A stretch of DNA of 36,683 bases from an uncultured beta proteobacterium (GCA_903845345.1 CAIMXF010000047.1:1-36683); one strand, 5' to 3'. Shown: positions 16,212 to 23,643, numbered from the stretch's first letter. The notes: generated by a model not told the origin, from the letters alone. Numbers and translations are program-made.

Positions 16212-17066
16212 TCAGGCGCTCTTGCGCTTCACGCGGCGCGCGATGTCGCGCGCGACGTGCTTCCAGTACGTCACCGGGAACAGCCGCTGCACCAGCGCCG
16301 CGGCCTTGGCGTCCTGGCCCACCAGCACGCGCGGCTCGCGGCGTTCGATGGCGACGGCGATGATCTCGGCGGCCTTGTCAGGCGCCAGCGCGAGCAGGCT
16401 GCGCCAGTTGGCGCGCTCGCGCGCGACGTCGGCGGCGTCCAGTCCCTTGGCCAGGCGCGCGTTCTCCGAGATCGAGGTGCGCACGCCACCCGGATGGACG
16501 AGGGTCACGCCGACCGGCGAGTTCGCCATCTCGAGTTCGTGGCGCAGCGATTCGGAAAAGCCGCGCACCGCGAACTTCGACGCGGCGTAGGCCGTCTGCG
16601 CCGGCGGCGCGATGATGCCGAAGATGCTGGACACGTTGACCAGCTGCGCCGCGCTCTCGCGCTTGAGCAGCGGCAGGAACGCGCGCGTCAGCCGCACGGT
16701 GGCGCCGAAGTTGATGTCCATCAGCCAGTCGAAGTCGTCGGCGTCGACCTGCTCGAACAGTCCGCCGAGCGCCACGCCCGCGTTGTTGACGAGCACCGTG
16801 ACGTGCCCGTGCGTGGCGAGCACCGCCACCGGCAGCGCGGCCGCGGCCGCATGGTCGGCGACGTCCATCGCATGCGTGCTGACCGTCACGCCCGCGGTGC
16901 GCGCCTGCGCGGCCGTGGCTTCGAGCCCGGCGGCGTTGAGGTCGACCAGCGCGAGGTGCATGCCGCGCCGCGCGAGGTCGACGGCCAGCGCCGCGCCGAT
17001 GCCGCTCGCGGCGCCGGTGATGACGGCGACGCCGCCGCGCAGCGTCCAGGGTTTGATGCCGGCCAT
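16212..17066 (-). CDS. Short-chain dehydrogenase/reductase
   Basis: NAD(P)-dependent oxidoreductase of 284 residues. The cofactor motif is TGAASGIG (17-24), the structural NNAG is at about 94-97, and the catalytic Ser146/147, Tyr160 and Lys164 (AYAASK) are intact. The C-terminal 60 residues, with YWKHVARDIARRVKRK at the end, resemble SDRs found beside Baeyer-Villiger monooxygenases. A likely role is oxidation of a secondary alcohol to the ketone used by the downstream fusion enzyme, or the reverse. ATG at 17066 has GGAGA 8 bases upstream; a longer frame upstream is ignored because it crosses the promoter. It is first in the operon, downstream of the consensus promoter and the dyad operator. 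Confidence 0.94.
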   Translation of the reverse strand: MAGIKPWTLRGGVAVITGAASGIGAALAVDLARRGMHLALVDLNAAGLEATAAQARTAGVTVSTHAMDVADHAAAAALPVAVLATHGHVTVLVNNAGVALGGLFEQVDADDFDWLMDINFGATVRLTRAFLPLLKRESAAQLVNVSSIFGIIAPPAQTAYAASKFAVRGFSESLRHELEMANSPVGVTLVHPGGVRTSISENARLAKGLDAADVARERANWRSLLALAPDKAAEIIAVAIERREPRVLVGQDAKAAALVQRLFPVTYWKHVARDIARRVKRKSA

Positions 17067-17103
17067 GCCGTCTCCGTTGGTTGTTCGAGGTGTGTCGCAA
17101 AAG

Positions 17104-17121
17104 TGACGACGCGTGTCGTCA
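17104..17121. promoter_or_regulatory. Dyad operator between SDR and TetR genes
   Basis: TGACGAC-GCGT-GTCGTCA has perfect 7-bp half sites around 4 bp. It lies just downstream of the -10 element of the minus-strand promoter, at about +6 to +23, in the gap between divergent SDR and TetR genes. This is the standard place and size for a TetR-family operator, so the adjacent regulator is the likely ligand. Confidence 0.65.
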
Positions 17122-17133
17122 GATGTCGGCGGG

Positions 17134-17162
17134 ATCGTAGGCGGCGCGTCGTTTCGTGTCAA
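17134..17162 (-). promoter_or_regulatory. Consensus sigma70 promoter of the SDR/monooxygenase operon
   Basis: On the minus strand TTGACA (17157-17162, perfect -35) is followed after exactly 17 bp by TACGAT (17134-17139, good -10). Transcription should begin near 17127, about 60 bases before the SDR ATG. The -35 abuts the TetR gene start. A promoter this close to consensus needs repression, which the dyad at 17104-17121 can provide. Confidence 0.75.
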
Positions 17163-17170
17163 ATAGGGGG

Positions 17171-17854
17171 ATGCCCGCCTCCGCGAAGACCGTCCCCGCG
17201 CCCGCACGTTCGTACGGCGGCCTGGCGATGGAGGAACGCGTCGCCGCACGCCGCGCGCGCTTCGTCGAGGCCGGCGTCGAGCTGTTCGGCACGCAGGGCT
17301 TTCGCGGCGCGACGGTGCGCGGCATCTGCGCCGCGGCCGGGCTCACCGATCGCTACTTCTACGAGTCGTTCGCCTCGCTCGAGGCGCTGCTCGCGGCGGT
17401 CTACGGATCGCTGACGGACGGCTTCGCGCGACGGCTGACGCAGGAGTCGTTCGCGTCCGCGGGCTGGCGCGGCGACGCCGCCGCCGTCGAGCGCCAGGTC
17501 ACCGCCGCCTACGAGCTGTGGTTCGACACGGTGCGCGACGCGCGCGTCGCGCGCATCCTGCTGGTCGAGATCCTGGGCGTCAGTCCCGAAATGGACGCGC
17601 TGTACGAAGCGTCCGCGCGCGCCATGGCCGCGTTGACGATCATGCCGCTCGCCGGCACGCTGCCCACGCTCAAGCTGTCGAAGGCGCGCCGCGAACTGCT
17701 CGGCCGCGCGCTCGTCGGCGCCGCGCTGCAGGTCGCCAAGATGTGGATGACCGGCGGCTACAGGCTCGCGCGGCGCGACGTCGTGCGCACCTGCGTGCTG
17801 GTGGCCACGGGCACGCTGGCCGCGTTGCGCGCGGAACCCGCGGCCGGGGCGTGA
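17171..17854 (+). CDS. TetR-family transcriptional regulator
   Basis: About 227 residues. The N-terminal helix-turn-helix domain spans roughly residues 25-70 (ARFVEAGVELFGTQGFRGAT, ICAAAGLTDRYFYESF), followed by an all-helical ligand-binding domain. It is divergent from the SDR/monooxygenase operon and should repress it through the dyad at 17104-17121, with the ketone, alcohol or a related compound as inducer. The start is uncertain: ATG 17171 sits directly behind AGGGGG, which is too close for a normal ribosome site; GTG 17156 and ATG 17228 are alternatives. The exonuclease gene follows after 35 bp on the same strand and may share the transcript. Confidence 0.92.
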   Translation: MPASAKTVPAPARSYGGLAMEERVAARRARFVEAGVELFGTQGFRGATVRGICAAAGLTDRYFYESFASLEALLAAVYGSLTDGFARRLTQESFASAGWRGDAAAVERQVTAAYELWFDTVRDARVARILLVEILGVSPEMDALYEASARAMAALTIMPLAGTLPTLKLSKARRELLGRALVGAALQVAKMWMTGGYRLARRDVVRTCVLVATGTLAALRAEPAAGA

Positions 17855-17889
17855 CGCGGCTGGGCATGTCGAATGCTCGCGTTGCGCCC

Positions 17890-18660
17890 ATGAAGATCGC
17901 CACCTACAACGTCAACGGCGTCAACGGCCGCCTGCCGCGCCTGCTCGAATGGCTGGACGAGACCCGGCCCGACGTCGCCTGCCTGCAGGAGATCAAGACC
18001 TCGAACGAGACCTTCCCGATCGAGGCGATCCAGGCGGCCGGCTACGGCGCGATCTGGTCGGGGCAGAAGTCGTACAACGGCGTGGCGATCCTCGCGCGCG
18101 ACGCGACGCCGGTCGAGCGCCTGCGCGAACTGCCCGGCGGCGTCGACGACACGCACAGCCGCTACATCGAGGCCGAGGTCGACGGCGTGGTCGTCGCCTC
18201 GCTCTACCTGCCCAACGGGAACCCGCAGCCGGGCCCGAAGTTCGACTACAAGCTCGCCTGGTTCGAGCGCTTCAACCAGCACGCGAAAGCCTTGCTGAAG
18301 CAGCAGTGTCCCGTGGTGCTGGCGGGCGACTACAACGTCGTGCCCACCGACTTCGACATCTACGACACGCGCTCGTGGCTCAACGACGCGCTGCTGCAGC
18401 CCGAGAGCCGCGCGGCCTACGCGGCGCTGCTCGAGCAGGGCTGGACCGACGCGATCCGCGCGCGGCATCCCGACGAGCGCCTCTACACGTTCTGGGACTA
18501 CCTGCGCAATCGCTGGCCGCGCAACGCGGGCCTGCGCATCGACCACCTGCTGCTGTCGCCCGACCTGGCCAGCCATCTCGTCGACGCCAACGTCGACCGC
18601 GAGCAGCGCGGCAAGGACAAGGCCAGCGACCACGCGCCGGCCTGGGTGGTGCTCGGTTGA
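17890..18660 (+). CDS. xthA: Exodeoxyribonuclease III
   Basis: Class II AP endonuclease and 3'-exonuclease of base-excision repair, 256 residues. Hallmarks: MKIATYNVNGVNGRL start, catalytic Glu in CLQEIK, GDYNVVPTDFDIYD with the Asp/Asn pair, FWDYLRNRWPRNAGLRIDH, and the terminal SDHAP with the catalytic His. ATG at 17890 gives the family's normal N-terminus; an in-frame ATG at 17866 would add eight residues. No strong ribosome site is seen for either. Its TGA stop overlaps the TTG start of alkB by four bases, so the two repair proteins are translationally coupled. Confidence 0.95.
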   Translation: MKIATYNVNGVNGRLPRLLEWLDETRPDVACLQEIKTSNETFPIEAIQAAGYGAIWSGQKSYNGVAILARDATPVERLRELPGGVDDTHSRYIEAEVDGVVVASLYLPNGNPQPGPKFDYKLAWFERFNQHAKALLKQQCPVVLAGDYNVVPTDFDIYDTRSWLNDALLQPESRAAYAALLEQGWTDAIRARHPDERLYTFWDYLRNRWPRNAGLRIDHLLLSPDLASHLVDANVDREQRGKDKASDHAPAWVVLG

Positions 18661-19310
18661 CGCTCGACCTGTTCGCCGCCGACGCGCCCGAGCTCGAGGA
18701 CGAGGTCCTGTCGCCCGGCGCGGTCGTGCTGCGCGGCTTCGCGACGGCGCAGGCGTCGGCGTTGAAGGACGACCTCGGGCGCGTCGCGGCCGCAGCGCCG
18801 TTCCGCCACCTGGTCACGCCGGGCGGGCTACGCATGTCGGTGGCGATGACCAATTGCGGCGAGCTGGGCTGGGTCTCGGACCGTCGCGGCTATCGCTACG
18901 AGCCGGTCGATCCGGACTCGGGCTTGCGCTGGCCCGCGCTGCCCGACTCGTTGCGCGTGCTCGCGCGCGACGCCGCTGCACGCGCCGGTTATGAGGACTT
19001 CCTGCCCGACGCCTGCCTGGTCAATCGCTACGCACCGGGCGCGCGCTTGTCGCTGCACCAGGATCGCGACGAACTGGACCTGCGCGCGCCGATCGTGTCG
19101 GTGTCCCTGGGGCTGCCCGCCACGTTCCTGTGGGGCGGCGAGGTGCGCGCCGACAAGTCGCGCAAGCTGGCGCTGCATCACGGCGACGTGGCGGTGTGGG
19201 GCGGCCCGTCGCGGCTGCGCTTCCACGGCGTGCTGGCGCTCAAGGACGGCGAGCATCCGTTTGCCGGCCGCCACCGCATCAACCTCACCTTCAGCAAGGT
19301 CAGGGCCTGA
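18657..19310 (+). CDS. alkB: Alkylated DNA repair dioxygenase AlkB
   Basis: Fe(II)/2-oxoglutarate dioxygenase that reverses 1-methyladenine and 3-methylcytosine lesions. The 217 residues align over the full length with E. coli AlkB (216): TLDLF start, VTPGGLRMSVAMTNCGELGW, PDACLVNRYAPGARLSLHQD with iron ligands His134 and Asp136, LRAPIVSVSLGLPA, the third ligand in RFHGV, and the 2-oxoglutarate-binding Arg in RHRINLTF. The start codon is taken as TTG at 18657, inside the xthA stop (TTGA overlap), because it gives the E. coli-like N-terminus and no ATG or GTG is nearby. Low-efficiency TTG initiation plus coupling may tie its level to XthA. Confidence 0.94.
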   Translation: MTLDLFAADAPELEDEVLSPGAVVLRGFATAQASALKDDLGRVAAAAPFRHLVTPGGLRMSVAMTNCGELGWVSDRRGYRYEPVDPDSGLRWPALPDSLRVLARDAAARAGYEDFLPDACLVNRYAPGARLSLHQDRDELDLRAPIVSVSLGLPATFLWGGEVRADKSRKLALHHGDVAVWGGPSRLRFHGVLALKDGEHPFAGRHRINLTFSKVRA

Positions 19311-19669
19311 TTGCTGCGCGAGCTGTAAGCGGATGATTCAGGAACGCAGCTCGCCGCACATCGATGGGGCATCGCGCGACCTCGATCGCGCCTTGTCACA
19401 TGACATTCAAGGCAAATTCGTGACACTGCCTCGTCCGCGTGCAATCCAGCGAGAACGACGGCATTTGGCGGGCTGGGCGACGGTGACAAACCGTTTTCCA
19501 CAGGCTTGTCCCCAGACGCTGTGGACAACAAGTCGGTGCCTCGGGCAAGCGAGGGCTTGACAGCGGCGAAAGCGCCTTTCGCGCGCGACATCCGAGGCCA
19601 TCCTCACGTTCGAGCGACATGAAAGAGGCCGGAGCAAAGCCCCGGCCTGTCGACGGACGGAGGGTCCGA
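19311..19669. other. Non-coding stretch between convergent genes with DnaA-box-like and dyad sequences
   Basis: No credible gene. It contains TGTCACATGACA (19394-19405, 5-bp arms); a cluster of DnaA-box-like 9-mers, TTTTCCACA (19494-19502), TTGTCCCCA (19506-19514) and inverted TGTGGACAA (19520-19528); and a perfect 7-bp hairpin GCGAAAG-CGC-CTTTCGC (19566-19582). It separates the 3' ends of alkB and the PEP-CTERM gene, so it is not an obvious promoter region. Confidence 0.45.
19626..19648 (-). terminator. Probable intrinsic terminator of the nuclease/PEP-CTERM operon
   Basis: Read on the minus strand, AGGCCGG and CCGGCCT form a perfect 7-bp GC-rich stem with a 9-base loop, starting 21 bases beyond the PEP-CTERM stop codon. 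It is followed by a short CTTTC tract. The stem is good; the T-tract is weak. Confidence 0.5.
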
Positions 19670-20398
19670 TCAGACGTTGCCGCGACGGCGCTGGATCGCC
19701 AGCAACGCGAGTCCCGCGCCGAACATCGCCAGCATCGACGACTCGGGCACGGCGCTGGTGGCGCTCACCCCGGTCACGAGCAGCGCCGACGAATCGGTGT
19801 ACGAACCGATGTCGGCGACGCCGAACGCGATCGTGTGCGCGCCGGCGCCCGTCAGCGTGGTCGACCAGGTCGCCCAGCCGGTCTGCGCGACATAGTCGCC
19901 GGCGCTCAAGGCGGTGGTCGCCGACAGCGTGTTGCCCAGCGTGATCAGCCGGCCGTCGATCACCACGAACGCGACGTCGGGTGTCGTCGCGTCAGGTGCT
20001 TCCGCGGTGGCGAGGTTCCACTGGAACGACAGCTGGCTGCCGGCCGCGGCCGTGAACGCCTGCATCGCGGCCGAGCCTTCGTAGGCCTGCAGGGTCGGGC
20101 TGGTGTCGAGCGCGTTGGCTGGCAGGCCGAGGAAGTCCTCGAGGTTGCCGCCCGCGGAATCGGGAGGCGTGCCCGAGACGTTGCGGTCGACGCCGTCGGC
20201 ATCGTCGACGCCACCCGGGTAGGCGTTGGTGAGCACCAGGTGGTCGCCGCCGTCGGACGCGGCCGCGGCGTCGCCGTCGGTGCTCCAGCCGGCCAGGCCG
20301 CTGAAGTTGCCGTTGGCGACCTGCGCGTCGGCGGAGCCGGCGCCGAACGCCAGGACGATGGCCGACAGGGCGACGGGAAGGGCGAGGAGGGGCTTCAT
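19670..20398 (-). CDS. PEP-CTERM sorting-domain protein
   Basis: A 242-residue exported protein. Residues 1-25 are a signal peptide (MKPLLALPVALSAIVLAFGAGSADA). The middle is a beta-rich, Asp/Ala/Thr-rich domain (NGNFSGLAGWSTDG start) like other jelly-roll-type PEP-CTERM proteins. The last 28 residues are the sorting signal: VPESS, hydrophobic MLAMFGAGLALLAI, then QRRRGNV. The usual Pro-Glu-Pro is Pro-Glu-Ser here. Such proteins are processed by an exosortase (EpsH/XrtA type) and linked to extracellular polysaccharide in biofilm-forming Gram-negatives; no exosortase is in this window. The gene starts 8 bp after the nuclease gene ends, so the two are one operon. ATG at 20398 has only a weak ribosome site. 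Confidence 0.9.
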   Translation of the reverse strand: MKPLLALPVALSAIVLAFGAGSADAQVANGNFSGLAGWSTDGDAAAASDGGDHLVLTNAYPGGVDDADGVDRNVSGTPPDSAGGNLEDFLGLPANALDTSPTLQAYEGSAAMQAFTAAAGSQLSFQWNLATAEAPDATTPDVAFVVIDGRLITLGNTLSATTALSAGDYVAQTGWATWSTTLTGAGAHTIAFGVADIGSYTDSSALLVTGVSATSAVPESSMLAMFGAGLALLAIQRRRGNV

Positions 20399-20406
20399 GA
20401 TGGATT

Positions 20407-23370
20407 TCACTTGGACGGGAGGGTGCGGGTCGAGGGCGCGGGATTGCGGGCCGGCGTCATGCTGCGCAGCGCGGCGGCCTTGGCCGAGGCCTTGACCGCG
20501 GCGCTGACGGCGGCCGGCGTGCCCAGGCCCATGTCGCGCAGCGGATCGATGCTGGCGGGACTGACGTTCAGCAGCGTCACGAGCAGGCGCGGCGCGGCCG
20601 GACCGGCGCTGCCGTCCGTATCGACCATCACCAGCGTGTTGCTGCCGGAGGCGACGAGTCGCACCACGCCGCTCGAGAGTGCCGTCGCCGGATTCGCGCC
20701 GATGCCGGTCAGCAGCGCGCCCAGGTCGAGGCGATCGTCGTTGGGCGTGAAGTCGGTGATGGTGTCGCCGGCGTCGCGGATCGAGGTGTAGACGAACACG
20801 TCGCGACCGCCGTTGCCGGTGAGGCGGTCGGCGCCGCCGCCGCCGGTGATGACGTCGTCGCCCGGCGTGCCGACGAGGGTGTCGTTGCCGGCAGTGCCGT
20901 TGATCGCGTGCACCAGGCTGAGACCGACGACGATCGGGTCGTGGTCGGAGGCGCGGTACGGCGAGTCGGTGTAGACGTCCGGGGCGCAGGTCGCGCAGGC
21001 GGGCTGCTTGAACTCCTCGTCGTAGCCGATCAGGAGCGGCTCGTCGGCATTGATGTGCCACTCGGTCACGCCGGTCACCTTGGGCGACAGCGTGTTGTTG
21101 GCGAGCGCCTGGTCGAGGCGGCCCGACGTGCCGTCGAACACGTACGAGTACCCGTACGAGTTCGAGCCCGGCTTGTCGAGGTAGCGGCCCACCTGGTCGA
21201 CGAAGCCGTTGCTGGTCAGGTCGTAGACCGGATCTTCCTGCGCGTAGGCGTTGAAGTCGCCCACGACCAGCGTGTCCGTCACGCCGCTCGTCGACTGGAC
21301 GCGCGCCGTGAAGGTCCGCAGCTCGTCGGCCTGGCGCACGCGGGTGCCGTTGAAGCAGCCCTGTCCGTCGCCGGCGTCGGCATCGCCCGCGGCCGGCGTG
21401 GAGTCGCCGCAATCCTTGGACTTCAGGTGGTTGGCGATCAGGTTGAACTTCTCGCCGTTCAGAGCCCTGAAGGTCTGCGCCATCGGCGCGCGGTTGTTGA
21501 TCGCGGCGGTGTCGCTCAACGCGGGGCCGGCCAGCGACAGGCGCGCCGGCTTGTAGATCATGCCGACCTGGATCGCGTCGGTGCCGCCGCCGGTGGCGGC
21601 GAAGGGCACGACCGCGTACACGTTCGAGCCCAGCCGCGTGTCGATGAAGTCGACCAGCGCCTGGACCGCGGTGGTGCCGTTGTTCTGCAGCTCCATCAGC
21701 GCGACGACGTCGGCGTTCATGCCGATGATCTCGTCGGCGACCTTCTGGATCTGGCGCGTGAACTCGTTGGCGTCGTTGGCGCCGCGGCAGTCGCCGGCGG
21801 TGTTCGACGGCGGGCACTTGTTCGTGCCGTTGTCGAGCGTGGTGAAGAAGTTCTCGATGTTGGCGCTGCCCACGCGGATGTTGCCGCCGACGTCATCGGC
21901 CATCGTCGTGCGCGGATTGGCACGCGTGAACGTCACCGGCTGGGTCGGGTGGATCTTGTACGCGCCCGGGCCGGTGTTGGACGAGGAGGTCAGGCCGTAG
22001 TCGATCACGCCGGTGATGGACGTCACCGTGTCGCCCGCGCGCACCGTGTTGTCCGGCGCGAGGTAAGGCGTCGGGTTCGGGTTCTGCACGGTGCTGCCGT
22101 CATCCAGGACGATGGAGCGGCGGATGTTGTCGGCGTTGAGCGCCGCGGCGGCGGCCGTGCCCGGGCGAGCGACGTTCGTCGGCGTCCACAGGCGTCCGCC
22201 GCTGCCCAGCGTCAGCTCGCCGAACTGGCCGAGGAAGTAGTTCTGCTGCACGGTCAGCGGGCCCACGAGTTGCACCAGCATGCCTTCGTAGCGCTCCATC
22301 GTGTCCTGCGTCGCGAGCGGGAACTGCACGGTGGTCACCGGAACGCTGCCGGTGCCCGTCACCGTGATGCTGGTGATGCTGCCCAGCTCGGTGACGGTGT
22401 GCGCGGCGGTGTCGGCGTTGGTCGCGGCGCCGACGTTGAACTCCGAGACCTTGCCCGTCACCAGGACGGCCTGGCCCGCGCTGACGGTCGGCCTGGTGCT
22501 CGTGAAGACGAAGATGCCGTCGGAGGTCGACGGGTCGCCGTCGCCGATCGGGTCCTGCAGGAAGAAGCCGTTGTTGTCGACCTTGGTGACCACGCCGGAG
22601 GTGGTGACCGTCTGGCCGACGTAGGGGCTGGTCGAGCCGCTGCCCTGGATCTGGTAGATCGCGGCGGTGGGTGCCGAGGGCGGCGGCGCCGGCGGTGGCG
22701 GGGGCGAGGGCGGCGGCGTGGCGCCGTTGCAGGCCGCGAGCGGCGTCGCCGAGTTGCGCGGCAGCGGCGTGCCGACGACGAAGTCGGTCGCGTTGTTGTT
22801 GGTATCGGTGCAGCCGCCGTTCACGCGCAGGACCGCGGTGGCGCTGGTCGGCGCCGGGGCCGGGCTGCCTTCGGAGAAGCTGGTGGCCGGGCCGTAGCCG
22901 ACCAGGTCGACGATCTGCGCGAGCTGCGCGGCCGTGCAGGCGGTCGACGAGCCGTTGCAGGCGAGGCCGGTCGTCGCGCTGACCAGCGCCACCTTGCCGG
23001 CGCTGCCGGACAGGTTGGTGCTGCCGGTGGCGTCGGGCGTCGGCAGGGCCGGGCCGGTGGTGGTGGCGAGCTGCACGAGGTAGTGCTGGCCCGGCTGCAG
23101 CGTGCCCGTGAGCGGGGTGACGAAGCCGCTGAACAGGCCGCTGCCGGTGGAACTGGCGTACTGCACGGACCAGCCGGCCACCGACACGGCCGTCGACCCC
23201 GCGTTGAAAAGCTCGACGTAGTCGGACGCGTACGTGTTGCCGTTGCCGCCATAGACCTGGCTGATGACGACGCCCGAGCTGGACGCGAAAGAAGGGGCCG
23301 CGATGGCGGCAAGCAGCGCTGTGGCGCTGCGCGCGATGGCGGAGAGTCGGTGGGGGATGGCCCGTTGCAT
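20407..23370 (-). CDS. ExeM/NucH-type extracellular nuclease with lamin-tail domain and RTX repeats
   Basis: A 987-residue exported DNase. Order: signal peptide (1-30, cut near SFAS), lamin-tail domain (33-160: VVISQVYGGNG, DYVELFNAGS, VAGWSVQY), a Pro-rich linker (219-234), an OB-like region (about 245-480), an endonuclease/exonuclease/phosphatase domain (about 495-820) with Glu560 (ALMELQN), His648 (NHLKSK), Asp705 and Asn707 (GDFNAY) and His810 (SDHDP), then calcium-binding RTX nonapeptides (825-857: GTAGNDTLVG, PGDDVITGGGGADRL). Homologues such as Shewanella ExeM degrade extracellular DNA in biofilms. ATG at 23370 has GAGGA 7 bases upstream. An N-terminal signal peptide combined with RTX repeats implies Sec export followed by calcium-dependent folding outside. 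Confidence 0.93.
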   Translation of the reverse strand: MQRAIPHRLSAIARSATALLAAIAAPSFASSSGVVISQVYGGNGNTYASDYVELFNAGSTAVSVAGWSVQYASSTGSGLFSGFVTPLTGTLQPGQHYLVQLATTTGPALPTPDATGSTNLSGSAGKVALVSATTGLACNGSSTACTAAQLAQIVDLVGYGPATSFSEGSPAPAPTSATAVLRVNGGCTDTNNNATDFVVGTPLPRNSATPLAACNGATPPPSPPPPPAPPPSAPTAAIYQIQGSGSTSPYVGQTVTTSGVVTKVDNNGFFLQDPIGDGDPSTSDGIFVFTSTRPTVSAGQAVLVTGKVSEFNVGAATNADTAAHTVTELGSITSITVTGTGSVPVTTVQFPLATQDTMERYEGMLVQLVGPLTVQQNYFLGQFGELTLGSGGRLWTPTNVARPGTAAAAALNADNIRRSIVLDDGSTVQNPNPTPYLAPDNTVRAGDTVTSITGVIDYGLTSSSNTGPGAYKIHPTQPVTFTRANPRTTMADDVGGNIRVGSANIENFFTTLDNGTNKCPPSNTAGDCRGANDANEFTRQIQKVADEIIGMNADVVALMELQNNGTTAVQALVDFIDTRLGSNVYAVVPFAATGGGTDAIQVGMIYKPARLSLAGPALSDTAAINNRAPMAQTFRALNGEKFNLIANHLKSKDCGDSTPAAGDADAGDGQGCFNGTRVRQADELRTFTARVQSTSGVTDTLVVGDFNAYAQEDPVYDLTSNGFVDQVGRYLDKPGSNSYGYSYVFDGTSGRLDQALANNTLSPKVTGVTEWHINADEPLLIGYDEEFKQPACATCAPDVYTDSPYRASDHDPIVVGLSLVHAINGTAGNDTLVGTPGDDVITGGGGADRLTGNGGRDVFVYTSIRDAGDTITDFTPNDDRLDLGALLTGIGANPATALSSGVVRLVASGSNTLVMVDTDGSAGPAAPRLLVTLLNVSPASIDPLRDMGLGTPAAVSAAVKASAKAAALRSMTPARNPAPSTRTLPSK

Positions 23371-23513
23371 GTCGTGTCCTCGTGGGAGTCGTTATGAGTG
23401 CGCGGCGCAGTGTCAGCGGCCCGCATGACGATACGGTGACCGGTATGTGTCCTGCGCGCCGCCATCCCCTGTTCGCGCGAGCGCGTCACACCCGCCCCCC
23501 GGGCTTGCCCGCA

Positions 23514-23523
23514 GTCACGTGAC
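23514..23523. promoter_or_regulatory. GTCACGTGAC palindrome in a divergent promoter region
   Basis: A perfect 10-bp palindrome in the 270-bp gap between the divergently transcribed nuclease and oxidoreductase genes, about 145 bp from the former and 115 bp from the latter start codon. It could be a regulator site; no protein can be named and no convincing -35/-10 pair was found near it. Confidence 0.3.
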
Positions 23524-23616
23524 GTTCATGCGCTTGTCATCCGGCCAGGCGCCTGGCGGGGTGCGCGCGACCGCCCGCATAATTGCCGGCGCCCGCTGGC
23601 TACAGGAGCAAAGGCG

Positions 23617-23643
23617 ATGCCCGCTGCCCGTTGCGTGCCATGA
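23617..23643 (+). CDS. Possible 8-codon leader ORF coupled to the Gfo/Idh/MocA gene
   Basis: ATG at 23617 is preceded by AGGAGCAAAGG and reads MPAARCVP before TGA at 23641-23643. That stop overlaps the ATG of the next gene (ATGA, 23640-23643). The oxidoreductase ATG has no ribosome site of its own, so ribosomes would reach it by finishing this mini-ORF and restarting. It could instead be the mark of a slightly misplaced ribosome site; conservation in relatives would decide. Confidence 0.35.
   Translation: MPAARCVP

Noticed and set aside
13940-16363. 807-codon plus-strand open frame across the esterase/monooxygenase
   Set aside because: Arg/Ala/Val-rich shadow of the real minus-strand gene, whose catalytic motifs are all intact.
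16212-17249. Longer form of the SDR starting at 17249
   Set aside because: It would run through the consensus promoter and operator and add 61 residues of Arg/Pro-rich sequence before the Rossmann fold; ATG 17066 with GGAGA is normal.
17890-18660. Start of the exonuclease gene at 17518
   Set aside because: The long frame runs back through the TetR gene in another frame; XthA homologues begin at MKIATYNVN, placed at 17890.
19494-19528. Chromosomal replication origin
   Set aside because: Only three imperfect DnaA boxes, no AT-rich unwinding region, and none of dnaA, dnaN, gidA or parAB nearby.
20908-23397. 829-codon plus-strand open frame across the nuclease gene
   Set aside because: Arg/Gly/Ala/Val-rich translation with no motif; the opposite strand encodes a complete, recognisable multidomain nuclease. 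It is a GC-bias shadow.
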